From Acanthaster planci (lineage: Eukaryota; Echinodermata; Asteroidea; Valvatida; Acanthasteridae): a DNA stretch of 64,000 nucleotides. Where the stretch lies: NCBI RefSeq assembly GCF_001949145.1, contig NW_019091405.1:922685-986684 (forward strand), read 5' to 3'. The number at the start of each line of letters is the position of its first letter. Within the stretch, counting starts at the first letter, position 1. Shown piece after piece: positions 33,830 through 46,238 of this stretch. Below the pieces are notes generated by a model that had not been told where the DNA came from, did no database searches, and saw nothing but the letters and a program-made list of their open reading frames with translations. The translations under genes and the position numbers were made by a program.

Positions 33830-34839
33830 GGTTATCCCGACCAATTTCGGAAAATGTGTAAATGAATTAGTAATATCAGCAATCGTTTTCGAGTGAAATG
33901 GAACGAACATTCAAATCCCAGTTTCTATTTAACAAATAAAATTCTATTTCAGTGAGGGGACATTCAGTCGTAGATTCAGCGTTCAATTTGGCGATATTGC
34001 ACTGGTTTAGAATGTTAACATTCATTTTTACGCTAAATTGATTGCACCTCTGCAATCCTGCATGCATCTTAATTTGAACTCAATCTATTTCGCAAGATGT
34101 GCCGGCAATTTCGCGCAAAGTGTAATATTTAAGGTATGCCTGTTCAAGACTTTGAATTCGTTTGTGTGTTAACAGAAGTTATACTCTTGGTTGAAATGTT
34201 TATTTGAATGGTTAAATGTTTGAATATTCATGACTGCAATAGACCATTCATGCTTTCTATAAAAACACACCGACTATCCTATACAAACACCGACGCTGAG
34301 GTAACCTTTCTTTCTCGCGGTACGTTTTGACCATAACCACATAAAAGTTCACACATGGCCTTCTTGCAATGGCCAAACGGGAAGATACAGAAAAATCCTA
34401 GACTTTAATCGGTGTACAGATTTGATATCAAACACACTATAATCCTTCACGAGTAACATTACATTCATTATCAAAGTGGTGTCATGATTTCTGTAACCCT
34501 GTATATTTCCAATCAAATTGAACGCAAATGATTTGAATTTGGATTACATCAAATGAAAATGAATACTCACTGCCGACGGTTAACGGAGAAAGACAGATTT
34601 TTGGTGAATAAGACTACACATTGGTTACAATTGGCAACAAATACGTCAAATTGAAATCCCAATAACTTATTTGTAATCTCTTAAATGAAACGTAATGCAC
34701 ATTCGTTTATTTGAAAGATGTAAAACGAAGTTGAATGCTCGTTTTGAGAAGGTTTTCTGTCGTTTTCAAAATCCAGGTCAAATAGAAGTTTTGTTTTACA
34801 AATTAAACTGCGCATTTTCCGAAATTGGCCGGGAAAACC
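33830..34839. mobile_element. Non-autonomous TIR element, family A, copy 2
   Basis: The left end GGTTATCCCGACCAATTTCG and the reverse complement of the right end GGTTTTCCCGGCCAATTTCG match over 29 bp with three differences. The body aligns with 26965-27933 from end to end. I saw no clear target-site duplication. The sister copy has an extra 70-bp insertion. Confidence 0.75.
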
Positions 34840-37800
34840 TCTATTTTACATTCCCATGTAAAATGTATTATTTCTATAATGTGCACATTGGGACGTTTTA
34901 CCTGCTACAAGAATTAGTTCAAATGTGGATGAGGGTTACTACCAAAATGAGGGTTAGACCGAACGCACTAGAATGGAATAGGCTTTTAAAAAACTATGCT
35001 TGTGGCCACGTCCATGTTTTACAGGTAGGCCTATGTGCGGGTTTGTACTTCAGTGTGTATGTGTGATCGAATTTACGGGCAAAACTTTGTCTTCTTTCCT
35101 GACAAATCAAATATAGCTGTCGTTCATTTATTGAAAGAAAATGCTTCCAATGACATTCTGGTGATTAGCAAGAGTCGAGATGTTACAGTGCTTTTACGAA
35201 CCAAACACTCATGTCTTAAATGTCTTTAATAACCAACTTTCTATTGGGGGGAAAGGGAAGCAGATTTCAATTGGTTGTCCTGAACTGAAAAGAAAGTTTA
35301 AGGTTTTTCCTGGATTTATGTTAGCTGATATATATTACAACTTGGCCGCCTGAAAGGTTGAAAGCCTCTCTCTGAAAATCCTTTGGTGCATCCCAAATTT
35401 ATGTCTCAGGCTTGAAATAACATTTGTGCTTAAGGAACCCATTGGCTAGAGGATCTACCCTCTTTACTGTTGAGGGTGGAGACAAATGATTCGGCTGAGG
35501 CTCAAGTATGATACGCACATTGAGCTACGGCCCTATGGATGAACAGTTCTCACGTGATCAGAATACACCAGACATTGGTGCCGGGGCATAAATCAGAGCA
35601 TAACAACTCCGATATATGAGAGGACCAGCTCTCCCAAGAACCTTAGCAGGTCGGTTTTTGACAGTTGCATTTGCAGCTGTTCGTCACTTTTATGACAGGT
35701 TCATCCAAAATATATATCATCAGGGAAGAATGCTTGACGTACACGGATGGGGACTCCTTGAATGCACAAATTGCATGCGCAAACCGCGTTGTAAATCTTT
35801 GCGGAATGAAGCCCCTCATTCAGATAGCCTGTGCTTTATATAACTGGCAGACTCCCACGCAAAACGCATTGATTAGAGGTCCCCAGCAGCGCGCTGCGTT
35901 ATATTATAGCCAACGTCTGATCGATCAGAATTTTGATTCTCGAAACTTGAGGAATGATGATGGGTTCATCTGCTGCTTTGCTATACCGAATGATGAGCGG
36001 CTCTCTGATTTCACCCTAGATAACCTCATCTTTGAAATTTAGAAAACTACCTAGTTTGACGTCATCTTTTTGCTGACACAACCCCAGGAGCCGGGATTGC
36101 ATTTGCGTTGGTGGTGGGGGGGGGTGACCCCGTACGTTCATGTCCCCCTCATACCTCATCCTTGAAGTATTTCCTTGCACTTGCCGAGTCATTACCAACC
36201 GACCATTGCCACATTGTCGGAGAAAAATTTTTTTCGAATTCCCCTTGCACCACTAAAATGATAATAGGCCTATCTGATCATTCCGGACTCCCGGCGAAAT
36301 TGCTACCCATCTGCTCAGCTGACACAAAAACAACGAGCTTCGATTCGCAGCAAAATTGAATCAAACACTGCAGTGACAGCCTAGTTTAAAAAGATGATTT
36401 TTTTTCTCTCGTTTCCTCAAGATAACAAAAGGTTTCCACCAAAATCGTACACAGATTTGGAGTAAATGTTACTGTATTCGTAAATACGTGTTGTGTATTT
36501 TTTTTTAATTAGACCAAAAAGGGTAACACGTTGCCTTTGAGGGAAATAGCCCTCTTTCAGAAGGTGTGGTTATCGATTGTGCACAAAGATAATGGTCAAG
36601 GTTTCAGCCCCAAAGGTGTCAAAGATTCTTGTGCAAAATTTCATATTATATTGCAAGTAAGAAAGAGGAAAGAAAGTTAGTTGATTTTTCCCCAAATGAA
36701 GTGTTACTTTGAAATATTGCAAGCATTGGTGTAAAATGCCAAAAAATGCAAACCGGCCAAGCCCGTCACTGCAGCGTTTATCTGCCTGGAAATGTATATA
36801 TCAGGCATTTTTCTGCCTCCTTGCACAACGGTTGCTGCCCGCTAATTGTACTAGCAATTACAAAATTCACTGCAAACGATACCAACGACTTGATTGACCC
36901 CTATTCTCGAGTTGTGCTGTGCTGACTTACGATGACGATGATGCAGATTTCACCATTCTTCTACGAACCTTTACGGAAATACCCCCCGGGTCAGAACTCT
37001 GGCTGAACAAGAAACCACCATTTTGCATTGAACCTAGGGTATTCTTGCCGAGCCTGGCTCGAGAGACTGGACCATTGTATCGGGTTGTACACTGGATGAT
37101 TTATCAGAGCATTCCGCAATTCAATAGCGCACGAACACGGTCGGCCAATCGGCTTTAATACTGCGCGAAACACTGACGTCAGTGGGGCCATGCCCGTCTC
37201 AAGTCTCATGAGAACACGCAGAGCAAGAAGCTATTTCCTTGTCATTTCAAGGCGCGCAGTGTTCGAATTGCAATTTCAATTCACCGCTTCTGGTCTAGGG
37301 ACCTAATTTCCTCTCGTTCCACTTTTCAAGGCGATCGTACGCTCCCGTGGCATCGTGGAGCCGCAGAAACATTACTCCGCTGCTATTGCAAGTAAAACTG
37401 TAACTGTGCTCCCATTAAATACAAGCATATCTGCTGATGTAAAAAAAATACACAGATTAAAGGTGGAAAACAAAGAGAAACCAAGTAGCATTTTACAAAT
37501 TCCATTTAAAGTGTTTTTATGTGCATTAAAGACGATTGGACATATACAAAGTAGATTTCAGAAAATGAAGTAGGCCGGCAAGGGACGTCTTTCCAAATTG
37601 CAAAATATAGTCTTGTTATTTGGAGGATTTTGTCGCATCTTTAGAAAGATTGCTTTTGGTCGACCTGAAACCGCCACATTCGCACCAGAAGAGGGCTATA
37701 TTTCGTCATTATCATAATTTCTTCGCCGATCACGACCCACGCGCAGCTCGGCGTGCTAACAACTAATAACGGGCGGATGCTTTTGCGGTGCCGATCACGA

Positions 37801-40763
37801 TGCTCACCTTCAGGCACAACGGAAATGATCCATAATACCTATCCTTCCATCCCCATAGAGACCGGATTAGTCAAATCATCAAGTATTCATGCATCGCACA
37901 TTAATTTTTAAGTTTTTCCCGGATTCGCCAGTCATATTAACGAGCGATTGCAAAGGCAAAGTCTGCAAAATGTCACGAACGAATCGTCATCGGCACTTAT
38001 TAATGTTTCCATAGGAGTGCGCCATCAAGAGGATGAGATTGTCCATTTCACTCCCTCGTGTCGTCCTACTTAAAGTAGTTCTTTTTGCGTTGTTCTAAAC
38101 ATGACCTACGTTGACGGTTCGTCCTCAGGTTATCCCGCCTTAAATTAAACTGACAAGATTGGCTGGAATGGATCGGGCCTTGAAGCAACAAACAGGTTGC
38201 CAATGGGCTCGGTCGTCAATCGTGAGCACAGGCTTCCAGTTTAGGAATCGTGTCATCACCAGCTTAAATCATCTGGTACGGTGTGACTCAGGGATCTAGG
38301 ATTGCTCCCCCCCTCCATCCGCTCCCGCGGGAATGGACAGCAAAAACGCAAAGAAGCAGCAAATACGCATGCAAATGAGACGTCATTTATGCCATAATGG
38401 AGGTTATCTGTTGCTGGCGTCTCCATGTGCGTCTAAATTTTGTTACAAGGTATGCACAGAAGGTTTACACGAGCACATCCCTGGGATACAAAGCTCTTGC
38501 AGTCTGAGGACTGTTTACACCCCACATCAGATCTGACCCTTCTTCTACAATTCCAGCTCGTACAGTTTACGGGTAGACGTAAATTCCTCGGAAAACTTTC
38601 TACAGTTTCCAGAGTGACTCTTCGGCGTCTTGCATTATCCGATCGATTCTTAGCCTGACTGAAATTGACGTCATGCTGTGTGCTCGGACAACCCAGACTT
38701 ATAATCTTCCCGCAAATGGAAGCGCAGCTGGGCACCTATACTGATATTTTGAAAGCTTTATAGAGTGCTGGAAGTTTTGAGGGGGCGTGTTTACTCTCGT
38801 GCTCTGAGAGTCTATCCTAGGCCTATATTCCGTCGAACGCAGTAAATTTTTCGGCTAATCTTAAGGCAAGAAATATGATGTCTGATTTTTGGCTTATGGC
38901 TTCACAGATTGCATCACTTCGTTCTGTACAAATTCACACATGAAATTATTACCAAGTTTGCATATCAATGTAAGTCTTTCAGTAGCCATATTTCATGCTT
39001 TTTCGCACTTTCAAATAACGTGAACGTAAACTTGTGCTCTATAAAAATTTAACGTTCAGAACACTTGCATCCGCATCGATAAAATTGGGCCCCTTCCTTC
39101 CTCATAAACATCTTTCAAGCAAAATGAACAGTCAAATAGCAATTACAATTACCGGTGTTATAGCTCACTGCTCACCCACTATGGCAAGATCAACTCCGAC
39201 ACCGAGGACGATTATCATTTTCTAAAATCCTCTTGCTGTTTGTATCAACCATGTCGTTGTCGTCATTATTTTCACATTTTACAGAGTAATTTATCCCATG
39301 TAATGAGTCCTCACTTTCACCATCTTACGCATCGTCACACTATAAGCGCAATGTCGTCTTGCCTTCTTCGACACAAACCCCAGCGTTACTCAATGTGGTT
39401 ATCGTAATCTGTACTGTTATGGTCACTGTATCTCATCACAATCGTCGACCTCACCACCACTTTCATCAGCGCATTGACAGCCAAAGCTGAAGATGTTCCC
39501 CCCTCAACCTGTATTTAAGAAGGCCCTCCTTCGCATTGGGTTGAACGAAAATGTTCAATATTGCTTTATTATTGATAATACTAAGCCCTCGGGAACCCAT
39601 CAGATGTCTCTAAAATGATTTCTCTGTGAAAACATATCAGAATCCCGCTTTATACGTGTTAAAAGGAACCATTTAATAGGATTTGTATGACCTGAATACT
39701 TGTAGCACTGCTTTATAGAGCCTGCAAGTTGACCCCTGGTGGCGCGCCTCCGGAACCCTTGGATTGGAAAATAACGTGCAAAGATTTTAGAATTTGTAAT
39801 ATTTTTTCGTTCATTTTCTTCTTAAAAAATCCAACTTGGAAAAGGGGCTTTGAAAAATACCTGCTAGTATATCAATTTATAGAAACTGAAAAATTACCTG
39901 ATCTAAAACAGAAATATCCTCGCCAAAATTGACCCATCATTTCCGAAAATCTAAAATATATGAAAAGAGTGTAATGCGGCAGTCTCGTGCACAGATGAAC
40001 ATTTATGGTTTGAAAGTTTATGGTAGTCTGTGGGTAAAAGCCAAAATAAAAACAGAACAAAATATTATACATACCTTTATAAATTATAAGGTAATAAACA
40101 TAAAGCAATATTCTACTTTCACAAAAGATTCTAACATTTTATCTAACCTTTGCTGACAACTGGGTGATGTCAACTCAACGAAATCTTGAACCCATCGACT
40201 GCAGGTAGGTAAATCTTTGCAAGCTCGTACAATCTCGTTTTTAAGTGAAAACAAACATACATGAACAAGAAGACCTAGGTATGATATCGCCGGACGTGAA
40301 AGGTCGTTAATAACATTCGTTTTTTTACGCATCTCCAGGTGACTTTTCCAAAATATTACTTTAGGAAGACAAGGGTAAAATTCCAACAGGAGTGTTTCAG
40401 TAAAGTAGTTATTCTTCCAAAAATTATTGAACTTGAAAGGACGGCACAATGTAAAATCCTCATAGGCGGACCGCGCAAGGGTTCCGGAAGCTCGCTGCGT
40501 GACCTTTTACTTTCAGGCTCTATTTACATGCTACAATGACCTTTCACCTCCTTTGTAGCAGTAAAGGGGAAAAGTTTTCAATGTTTTGGATGTTATGCTA
40601 ATAAAGATTTCCATGTTCATGAGCAGAAGCGTGACGTCTTCAAAGCCTAACAAAAGTCTCTCCATAGCTTTGTGTACCATATGTATCACACTCTTCTGCA
40701 TTTTCTAGGAGTCCGTGGACTTTATGTTTGAATTTCTTCCAAGCTATTCATGGTGACAGACAA
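34840..40763. other. Long region without a recognised gene; two ORFs above 120 codons
   Basis: 35665-36042 (+, 125 codons) follows a TTTGCAG acceptor-like site and has six cysteines. 40449-40084 (-, 121 codons) contains a CKDLPTCSRWVQDFVELTSP stretch that reads like protein. I recognise neither and at this length chance cannot be excluded. The sequence around 37355 and 38433-38735 was checked and gave nothing firm. Confidence 0.3.
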
Positions 40764-40918
40764 CTAAGATGGAAAGCTTGCGGTAAACACCATGCAATAT
40801 CTCTCTTTTTTGAGTCAGTGAGCCTCTCCGGTTCTTATCAGAGCCCAGGTTCTTATCAGAACCACACAGATTCAAAAAAGAGATATTGCATGGTGTTTAC
40901 CGCAAGCTTTCCATCTTA
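40764..40918. repeat. Long inverted repeat with 48-bp arms
   Basis: TAAGATGGAAAGCTTGCGGT and the following bases (40764-40811) recur as reverse complement at 40871-40918 with one 2-bp length difference. The 59-base spacer holds two copies of GGTTCTTATCAGA, the second of which closes into a perfect hairpin at 40848-40863. Confidence 0.85.
40848..40881 (+). promoter_or_regulatory. Histone-type stem-loop plus downstream element
   Basis: GGTTCT-TATC-AGAACC (40848-40863) has the same stem as the two Penelope-linked hairpins. Nine bases later comes CAAAAAAGA (40873-40881), one base away from CAAGAAAGA, followed by GATAT as in the 61-kb copy. It lies on the plus strand; the downstream element is part of the right arm of the inverted repeat. 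Confidence 0.4.
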
Positions 40919-42701
40919 TTTGAATTTCTTGTTGAGCATCTTGTTTGGACAATAGCAGCGGCCAATACTTCTTCATAACATTGTTGGTAGGTGATTTGGA
41001 GAAATTGATTTTGTGCGCTGTGATAAGGAGTGCCTTGTGTGGCAACATCAAAATAGCGCCCTCATGTATATGTTTGTGAAAAGGATTTTCTAAGAATTGG
41101 AAAAACTACCACATTGTTTTGACTTCCAATGGCAAAAAAAATCAAGCTTTTCTTTGTATTGTAAATTATGTACAATAATATGCATGAAAACAAGTTGAGC
41201 TCAATATTAATTGCATGTTTCATTTTAAAATAATCCAAAGATTTTCGAAATAACACAATTGGCGTTAATTGGCGTTCATGCCCAGGCTGATCCATATTAA
41301 GGAAAAACGCTCACAGACCTCAATACCACCGAACCAGAGTTTTGAGAATTTGAGCATTATTGTGATGGACAGTGAAAATGTTTCACTTGAGAATTTACAA
41401 TTACTGAACCTCTGTCGCAACTCGAAATAGCACGGGGTTTTTTAATGCCCTAGGTCGCTCGCAACTTGCCTCAAATTTATGCGAGTTGTTTGCCGCTGCC
41501 TGTCGAGTGTTGCTCCTCAACGTATCACTCTCCTTATACCCGGGACGTTTGTACGAAATGGCCGGCGGGTGCGTGCCTCACCGTGGTCGGACGGCCTGGG
41601 ATTCCCTGCTCTGATGGCAGCCTGATTAACCTGCCGACATTCAAGGGTCCGAGTGAAAAGAGATGTGTTTCACGATGTCCTTCGGGGGCTTTGGGGATCA
41701 GACCAGCGATAATGTGTATGCGAGAGATGAGTATCGTACCTCGTGAACTCCTTCAGGGCCAGCAAGGTAGAATACAGAAACCTCTTCTTTAGGACTGACG
41801 ACATTGACGGCTTCGTTGATGATTACCCAGTGGACTTCTGCACAAGCTCAGTACTGTATTCCTGTTTAAAGAGGCTTCGTTTATAGCAGTACTAGTCTTT
41901 CTCATTATGTGTAGTTTTCACATATCATCCTCAATACGTAATTTAAAACTGCAATAAGTATAAATGATTACTTGAGTGAACTGCTCGGTAAGAAATCAAG
42001 ATTTTCATGTGCATCACGTCATGATGCTGGGTTTGTATGGATGATCAGGGGAAAATCAGAAATGTCCAAATTCGGTTTCGTCCAAGATAGTGGATAAACA
42101 GTGTTGCCTACTTTTAGACTACTTCAAAGAGTAGACAGATCTCTTACAACAATCCTCAGATGGAATTCAAGACAGCACCCTCCCATTTTGTCTTATTTTG
42201 TTTTGTTTTCACATTATCTCTGAACATCCCAATCGGAGAAACGCTGTCTGGAGACCTCAGCGACTTTTGCTGCCGCGGGCTTCCCTAGCGAATCCTATTC
42301 AGTGACAAGGAACACTCTTTACTCCGCAATAAGGTGAATGATCATGCAAAGTTCTGATGCGATTTTTAACTAAGCTGGACAGATAATCTGAATGGAGATA
42401 AGACCTAGAAAATCTATCAGACGTGACGTGACGATGCTGTCACCTTCTGGGTAATGGTAAAAGTTGGTCCGGGAAGTCACTGGCCATCTACGTACACACT
42501 TGCATGGTGTTTGCACCGGTCGTTGAGGATGACCCGTTCCCTTAATCTGACAGTGAAATATTTCCCGGTATATACCGGTCACTCTTCCCAAAATATCCAT
42601 GCATGCCTGCTTTAAGATCTGTTACCCAAGACAAAAAAGGAACACCTTCCTCTTTTGCCTTAGGAGGAAGTAACACTTGGAGTGGTCTGACACAAGGGAA
42701 T
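40919..42701. other. Intergenic; Cys-rich candidate exons at 41466-41875
   Basis: The frame 41466-41792 (+) has a Cys/Pro-rich run ending SEKRCVSRCPSGALG. A second frame, open after an acceptor-like CTCCTTCAG (41758), reads YRNLFFRTDDIDGFVDDYPV then DFCTSSVLYSC and stops at 41875. Both look more like protein than the surrounding sequence, but no compatible donor joins them and I do not recognise a family. Confidence 0.25.
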
Positions 42702-43065
42702 CTATGGAGGACGAAAAGTGGCCATCTGCTTTTCTGCTATCAGAGTAGTACAAAAGCAGATTTTATGTTCTGGTATCATGCAGTTTCGACTTTTCTACTT
42801 TTCTGCCACCTCAAAAAGCAGAATGAACATTGTTTGGTTATGCATTTTCCTAGTTTTCTGCTTTTCTGCTTTAAAAAAGGCAGATTTAACTTTTTCTTTG
42901 TTCGCTGACGGCCGAAAAGCGGCCATCTGCTTTTCTCCTTTCTAGCAGGCAGAAAGGTAACAGAAAAGTACAACAGTCAAAAATTGCATGTTACAAAGAC
43001 GTGAAATCAGCTTTTCTACTATTCTGATAGCAAAAAAGCAGATGGCCACTTTTCGTCCTCCATAG
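42702..43065. mobile_element. MITE, 364 bp, with 5-bp target-site duplication
   Basis: TIRs of about 58 bp begin CTATGGAGGACGAAAAGTGG at both ends with few mismatches. GGAAT at 42697-42701 is repeated at 43066-43070, a clean 5-bp target duplication. The interior is built from repeated GCTTTTCTGC/GCAGAAAAGC words in both orientations and includes a smaller GGCCGAAAAGCGGCC palindrome at 42911-42925. No ORF of transposase type. Confidence 0.85.
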
Positions 43066-46000
43066 GGAATCTCTATGTACTTTTATCTCCTCCTTGTTCG
43101 CAACGGATATTTCTTTTGTTGAGACTGGATGACTTTCACCTACTACGAGGTTTTACAAGGTGCTCGGTACAACCATATTTTAAATTTAAGGCAGAAACAA
43201 CGCGCGAACACTATTTCCCCAGTAATAGATTTTTATGATTGGCCGTAATCATTTAGTGTTTGGGTAGTTTCTGTTCGTTCGTTCGTTCGTTCGAACGATT
43301 TGTTCGGGTGTTGGTTTGTTTTGTTTGTTTGGTTGTGTTTTTATGGTAAGCGAGACTGGGCCCACTCCAAGACTGCGCCTCTTTTGGTGCGTTTGAATGG
43401 ATGTGTTTTGACCTACATTCTGAGCTGGTATGTCACGGGAGGCTCTGGTAGTGTTCCAAGCCACTTGACCTGAACAATGTCCGAATAAATGAGTCTTGTA
43501 ACTCCTCCATTTTCTACCAAAAAGCTTAGCCCCCTTATTAATATTTCTTTAAATTAAATGGCTTTTTTTTTTCATTGTAACCTATAGCTCACTGTGCCTC
43601 CATACTGCAAGTTCCCGAACCATCGAGGGTATGGAAGCATGTAAGCGGATGTACGGAGCATTTAATTTGCATTCTCTCCCTTTTTTCTTCGCTATCGGTC
43701 CACGGTATCATGGAGAAGGCTTCCTTCGGTGAATATTTCCTTCAAGAGATGGGAAATACTGAGGAAGTTGGCTGGGAGTTCAGCAGCCCTGGTCTCATTG
43801 TGAATATTGATTGCTGCGGACACATGGAACTTTACGACAATACCGTTCCTGTCATCAAAAATTTGTTTTCTGCAGTACATGTAGTTGTTCTTGTTCGTTT
43901 AATTCACTTCCTAGATTTCCATAAGAATTATTTCCTGTACAGTTTGGTGGCAAACAAAAGTCGTTACGGCTTGGATATGACGTGTGAATGACTGACTGAA
44001 ATAGCGCTATATGTATGCATTTATTCGCAGTGCGATGCTGGAGTCAATGCACTCTCGGACAAAAACGAAGTTTAAATGGCAATGGTCTGTTCATTGAATG
44101 CCTCATGTGATATTATCATTTCATTTGACAAACAGGAAGGCCGTAACGCACTTTGCACATACCTGTCCAAATAACACCATGGAGGCTCTATGGTTAATTT
44201 CATGCACAACTTCATTGGAAGGGCGTAATTGAATTAACTTTATGAACTGTCTGTCAAAATTGCTTTGGGGAATAGTCTCGTTAGCGCGTTGCACCTTACA
44301 TGCTCATCACCCATCGGTCTCCTTATCCGATGACGTAGGTTTCCAGCCGAATATTTGCCAAGGGTTTCTCCTTCCAGTTCGAAACTCTGAGCAACAGTGC
44401 TGCTTATCCATGTAAGAAATCTAAGTTTCAATGGTGAAATCAGTAATATTAGTTGTTTTTATTCAATGGGCTATCCATCCACGAGGTCCCGAATTTTCAC
44501 TTGAAACAGTCTTTGTGTTCAGAATGAACCTACTTTTGTTGATAACAAGTCGCTTTGAACATAAACTTGATGGCCGAGAGTTCAATTTCTCTCTTCTCCA
44601 AGCCACATAAATTTCCTCATACCGCGTACCTTTGAAGATACAAAATCTCGGCAGAGGTACACTCAATGCATACCTAGGTACCTACCGTGATTTTGCCTGA
44701 ACAGTGAGTCGCTGAAACTGTGCCGAAATTTCGATACACCATTTTACTGCAGCTACTACACGCTTAGAGGGTCGTGTACGTGGTCCAGACCATAGCAGAA
44801 AACTGTTTCGCGCTGCAGCATTTCCTTGTACAGGTACACACAAACAACCCGAGTATTCAGCCCGTGTCGTTCGTACAGATATCACTATTGCTATTTGCTT
44901 GTGGTTAATTTACGAATTGATTTTTTTTTATATTAATACCCATGAAATGGAAAATGGCGAACCCATTGCAATTCCGAGAGACTACTCTACGATCTTTGGC
45001 ATCATTACCTACCTTCTTTGCAGTTTCCATGTCTAATAAACATTGGTATTCTAGCAGCCCACCGTTAAGCCATTTTATCGATACAAACCTCTTTAAAGTG
45101 GTTCAGGTTTCGTACTCCGGCGGACTCCAATGGCGTCACGAACCTTGAAAAAAGTGACTGAACCAAAAACGGACATTCGCGGCGCTTGTAAGTCTAAGAT
45201 AAACTTTCCGAGCGAAGCTGAAGTAACGGACGTCACAGCCTTTATTTGGCTCAAGTGGGAAAATGAACGAGCGAAAGCCCTCCATGTGCGGTCTGGATAT
45301 TTACCGTGAGTGGATGTCGAATAGATGTGGGTCAGGTCCCCTGCTGATTCTGCCGACATCACGCTACGCTTTCATTAACGGGACACTTGGTACACGCCAA
45401 TCTATAAATGCCGCTTGGACGTGTATTTTTAGGCTTGGCGAGTGCTAGAGAGCTCCAACACGGATTGTTTCAAGATTCCTGCCTTCATTACAGCGATGTC
45501 ATGTGGACACAGGTATATAGCTTTACGTTTTCCCTGTAGACCTTGTATGTGGACGAACATGGAGGTGATTGTGACAAGACGACGAGCTTGAAGTTGTGAA
45601 AAGATTATCTCAGTGGCGACAATCTATTCATTGATGCAGTAAATGAATTGCTACAGACCGAGCACATAAAACGCGGTCGCGACAATTGTCTGAACCTCAG
45701 CACTTACCTTGCTCTCGTGCGCATGCCATACTTAAATTATATTGATTATGTACACCTGCAAAGTAATGAATACGCAGGCTTGTTGTGTACCTCATACTAA
45801 CCTGAAACATTCACGCACTGGGCAGCCCGCGTGAGGGCTTTTTCTGCTTAATGCTCATTTCTGCTTGGCAATTGATGTCTGTCCAATGTTCGTCGTGACC
45901 GAGGACTGAATCATGCAAGCGGCGGCTACAACATCAGGCCACGCCGTTGCATCTACTTACTAGGACCTTTCGTCGTCGACGCAGAGTGAATTCACTTCAC

Positions 46001-46145
46001 TGCACGTAGTTTATCAGTCGACTGTGCTGTCTATCCGAGATAGCACAGTGCTATCAATGCACAGAGGCAGCCGCCATCATCGAGGCATAAGGGGACACAT
46101 GGTGCTGTTTAGGACCTTGGAGCATAACAAATGCAACCCGGGACT
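43066..46145. other. Intergenic, no recognised gene
   Basis: A (GTTC)n microsatellite lies at 43273-43293. The ORFs 43710-43991 (+) and 45093-45362 (-) are unrecognised. The region around 45900-46140 is richer in GC and may lead into the candidate exon that follows. Confidence 0.35.
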
Positions 46146-46238
46146 ATGCCTGAGGAGAAAAACTACGAAGAACCGAGCACGATGACGGCTGGTTTTTCGG
46201 ATCGGTCGTATCGGTTTAAAAGATTCTGTCGGAGAAGG
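46146..46238 (+). CDS. Candidate first coding exon, product unknown
   Basis: ATG at 46146 opens 31 codons (starting MPEEKNYEEP, ending FKRFCRRR) that stop at a strong donor AGG|GTAAGT (46239, phase 0). A second in-frame ATG lies at 46182. The next exon was not found. It could belong to the gene that includes the bestrophin exon 12 kb downstream, but the peptide does not resemble a bestrophin N-terminus. Confidence 0.22.

Noticed and set aside
43273-43293. (GTTC)n run as a regulatory site
   Set aside because: It is a simple microsatellite ending in a GTTCGAAC palindrome; nothing nearby suggests function.
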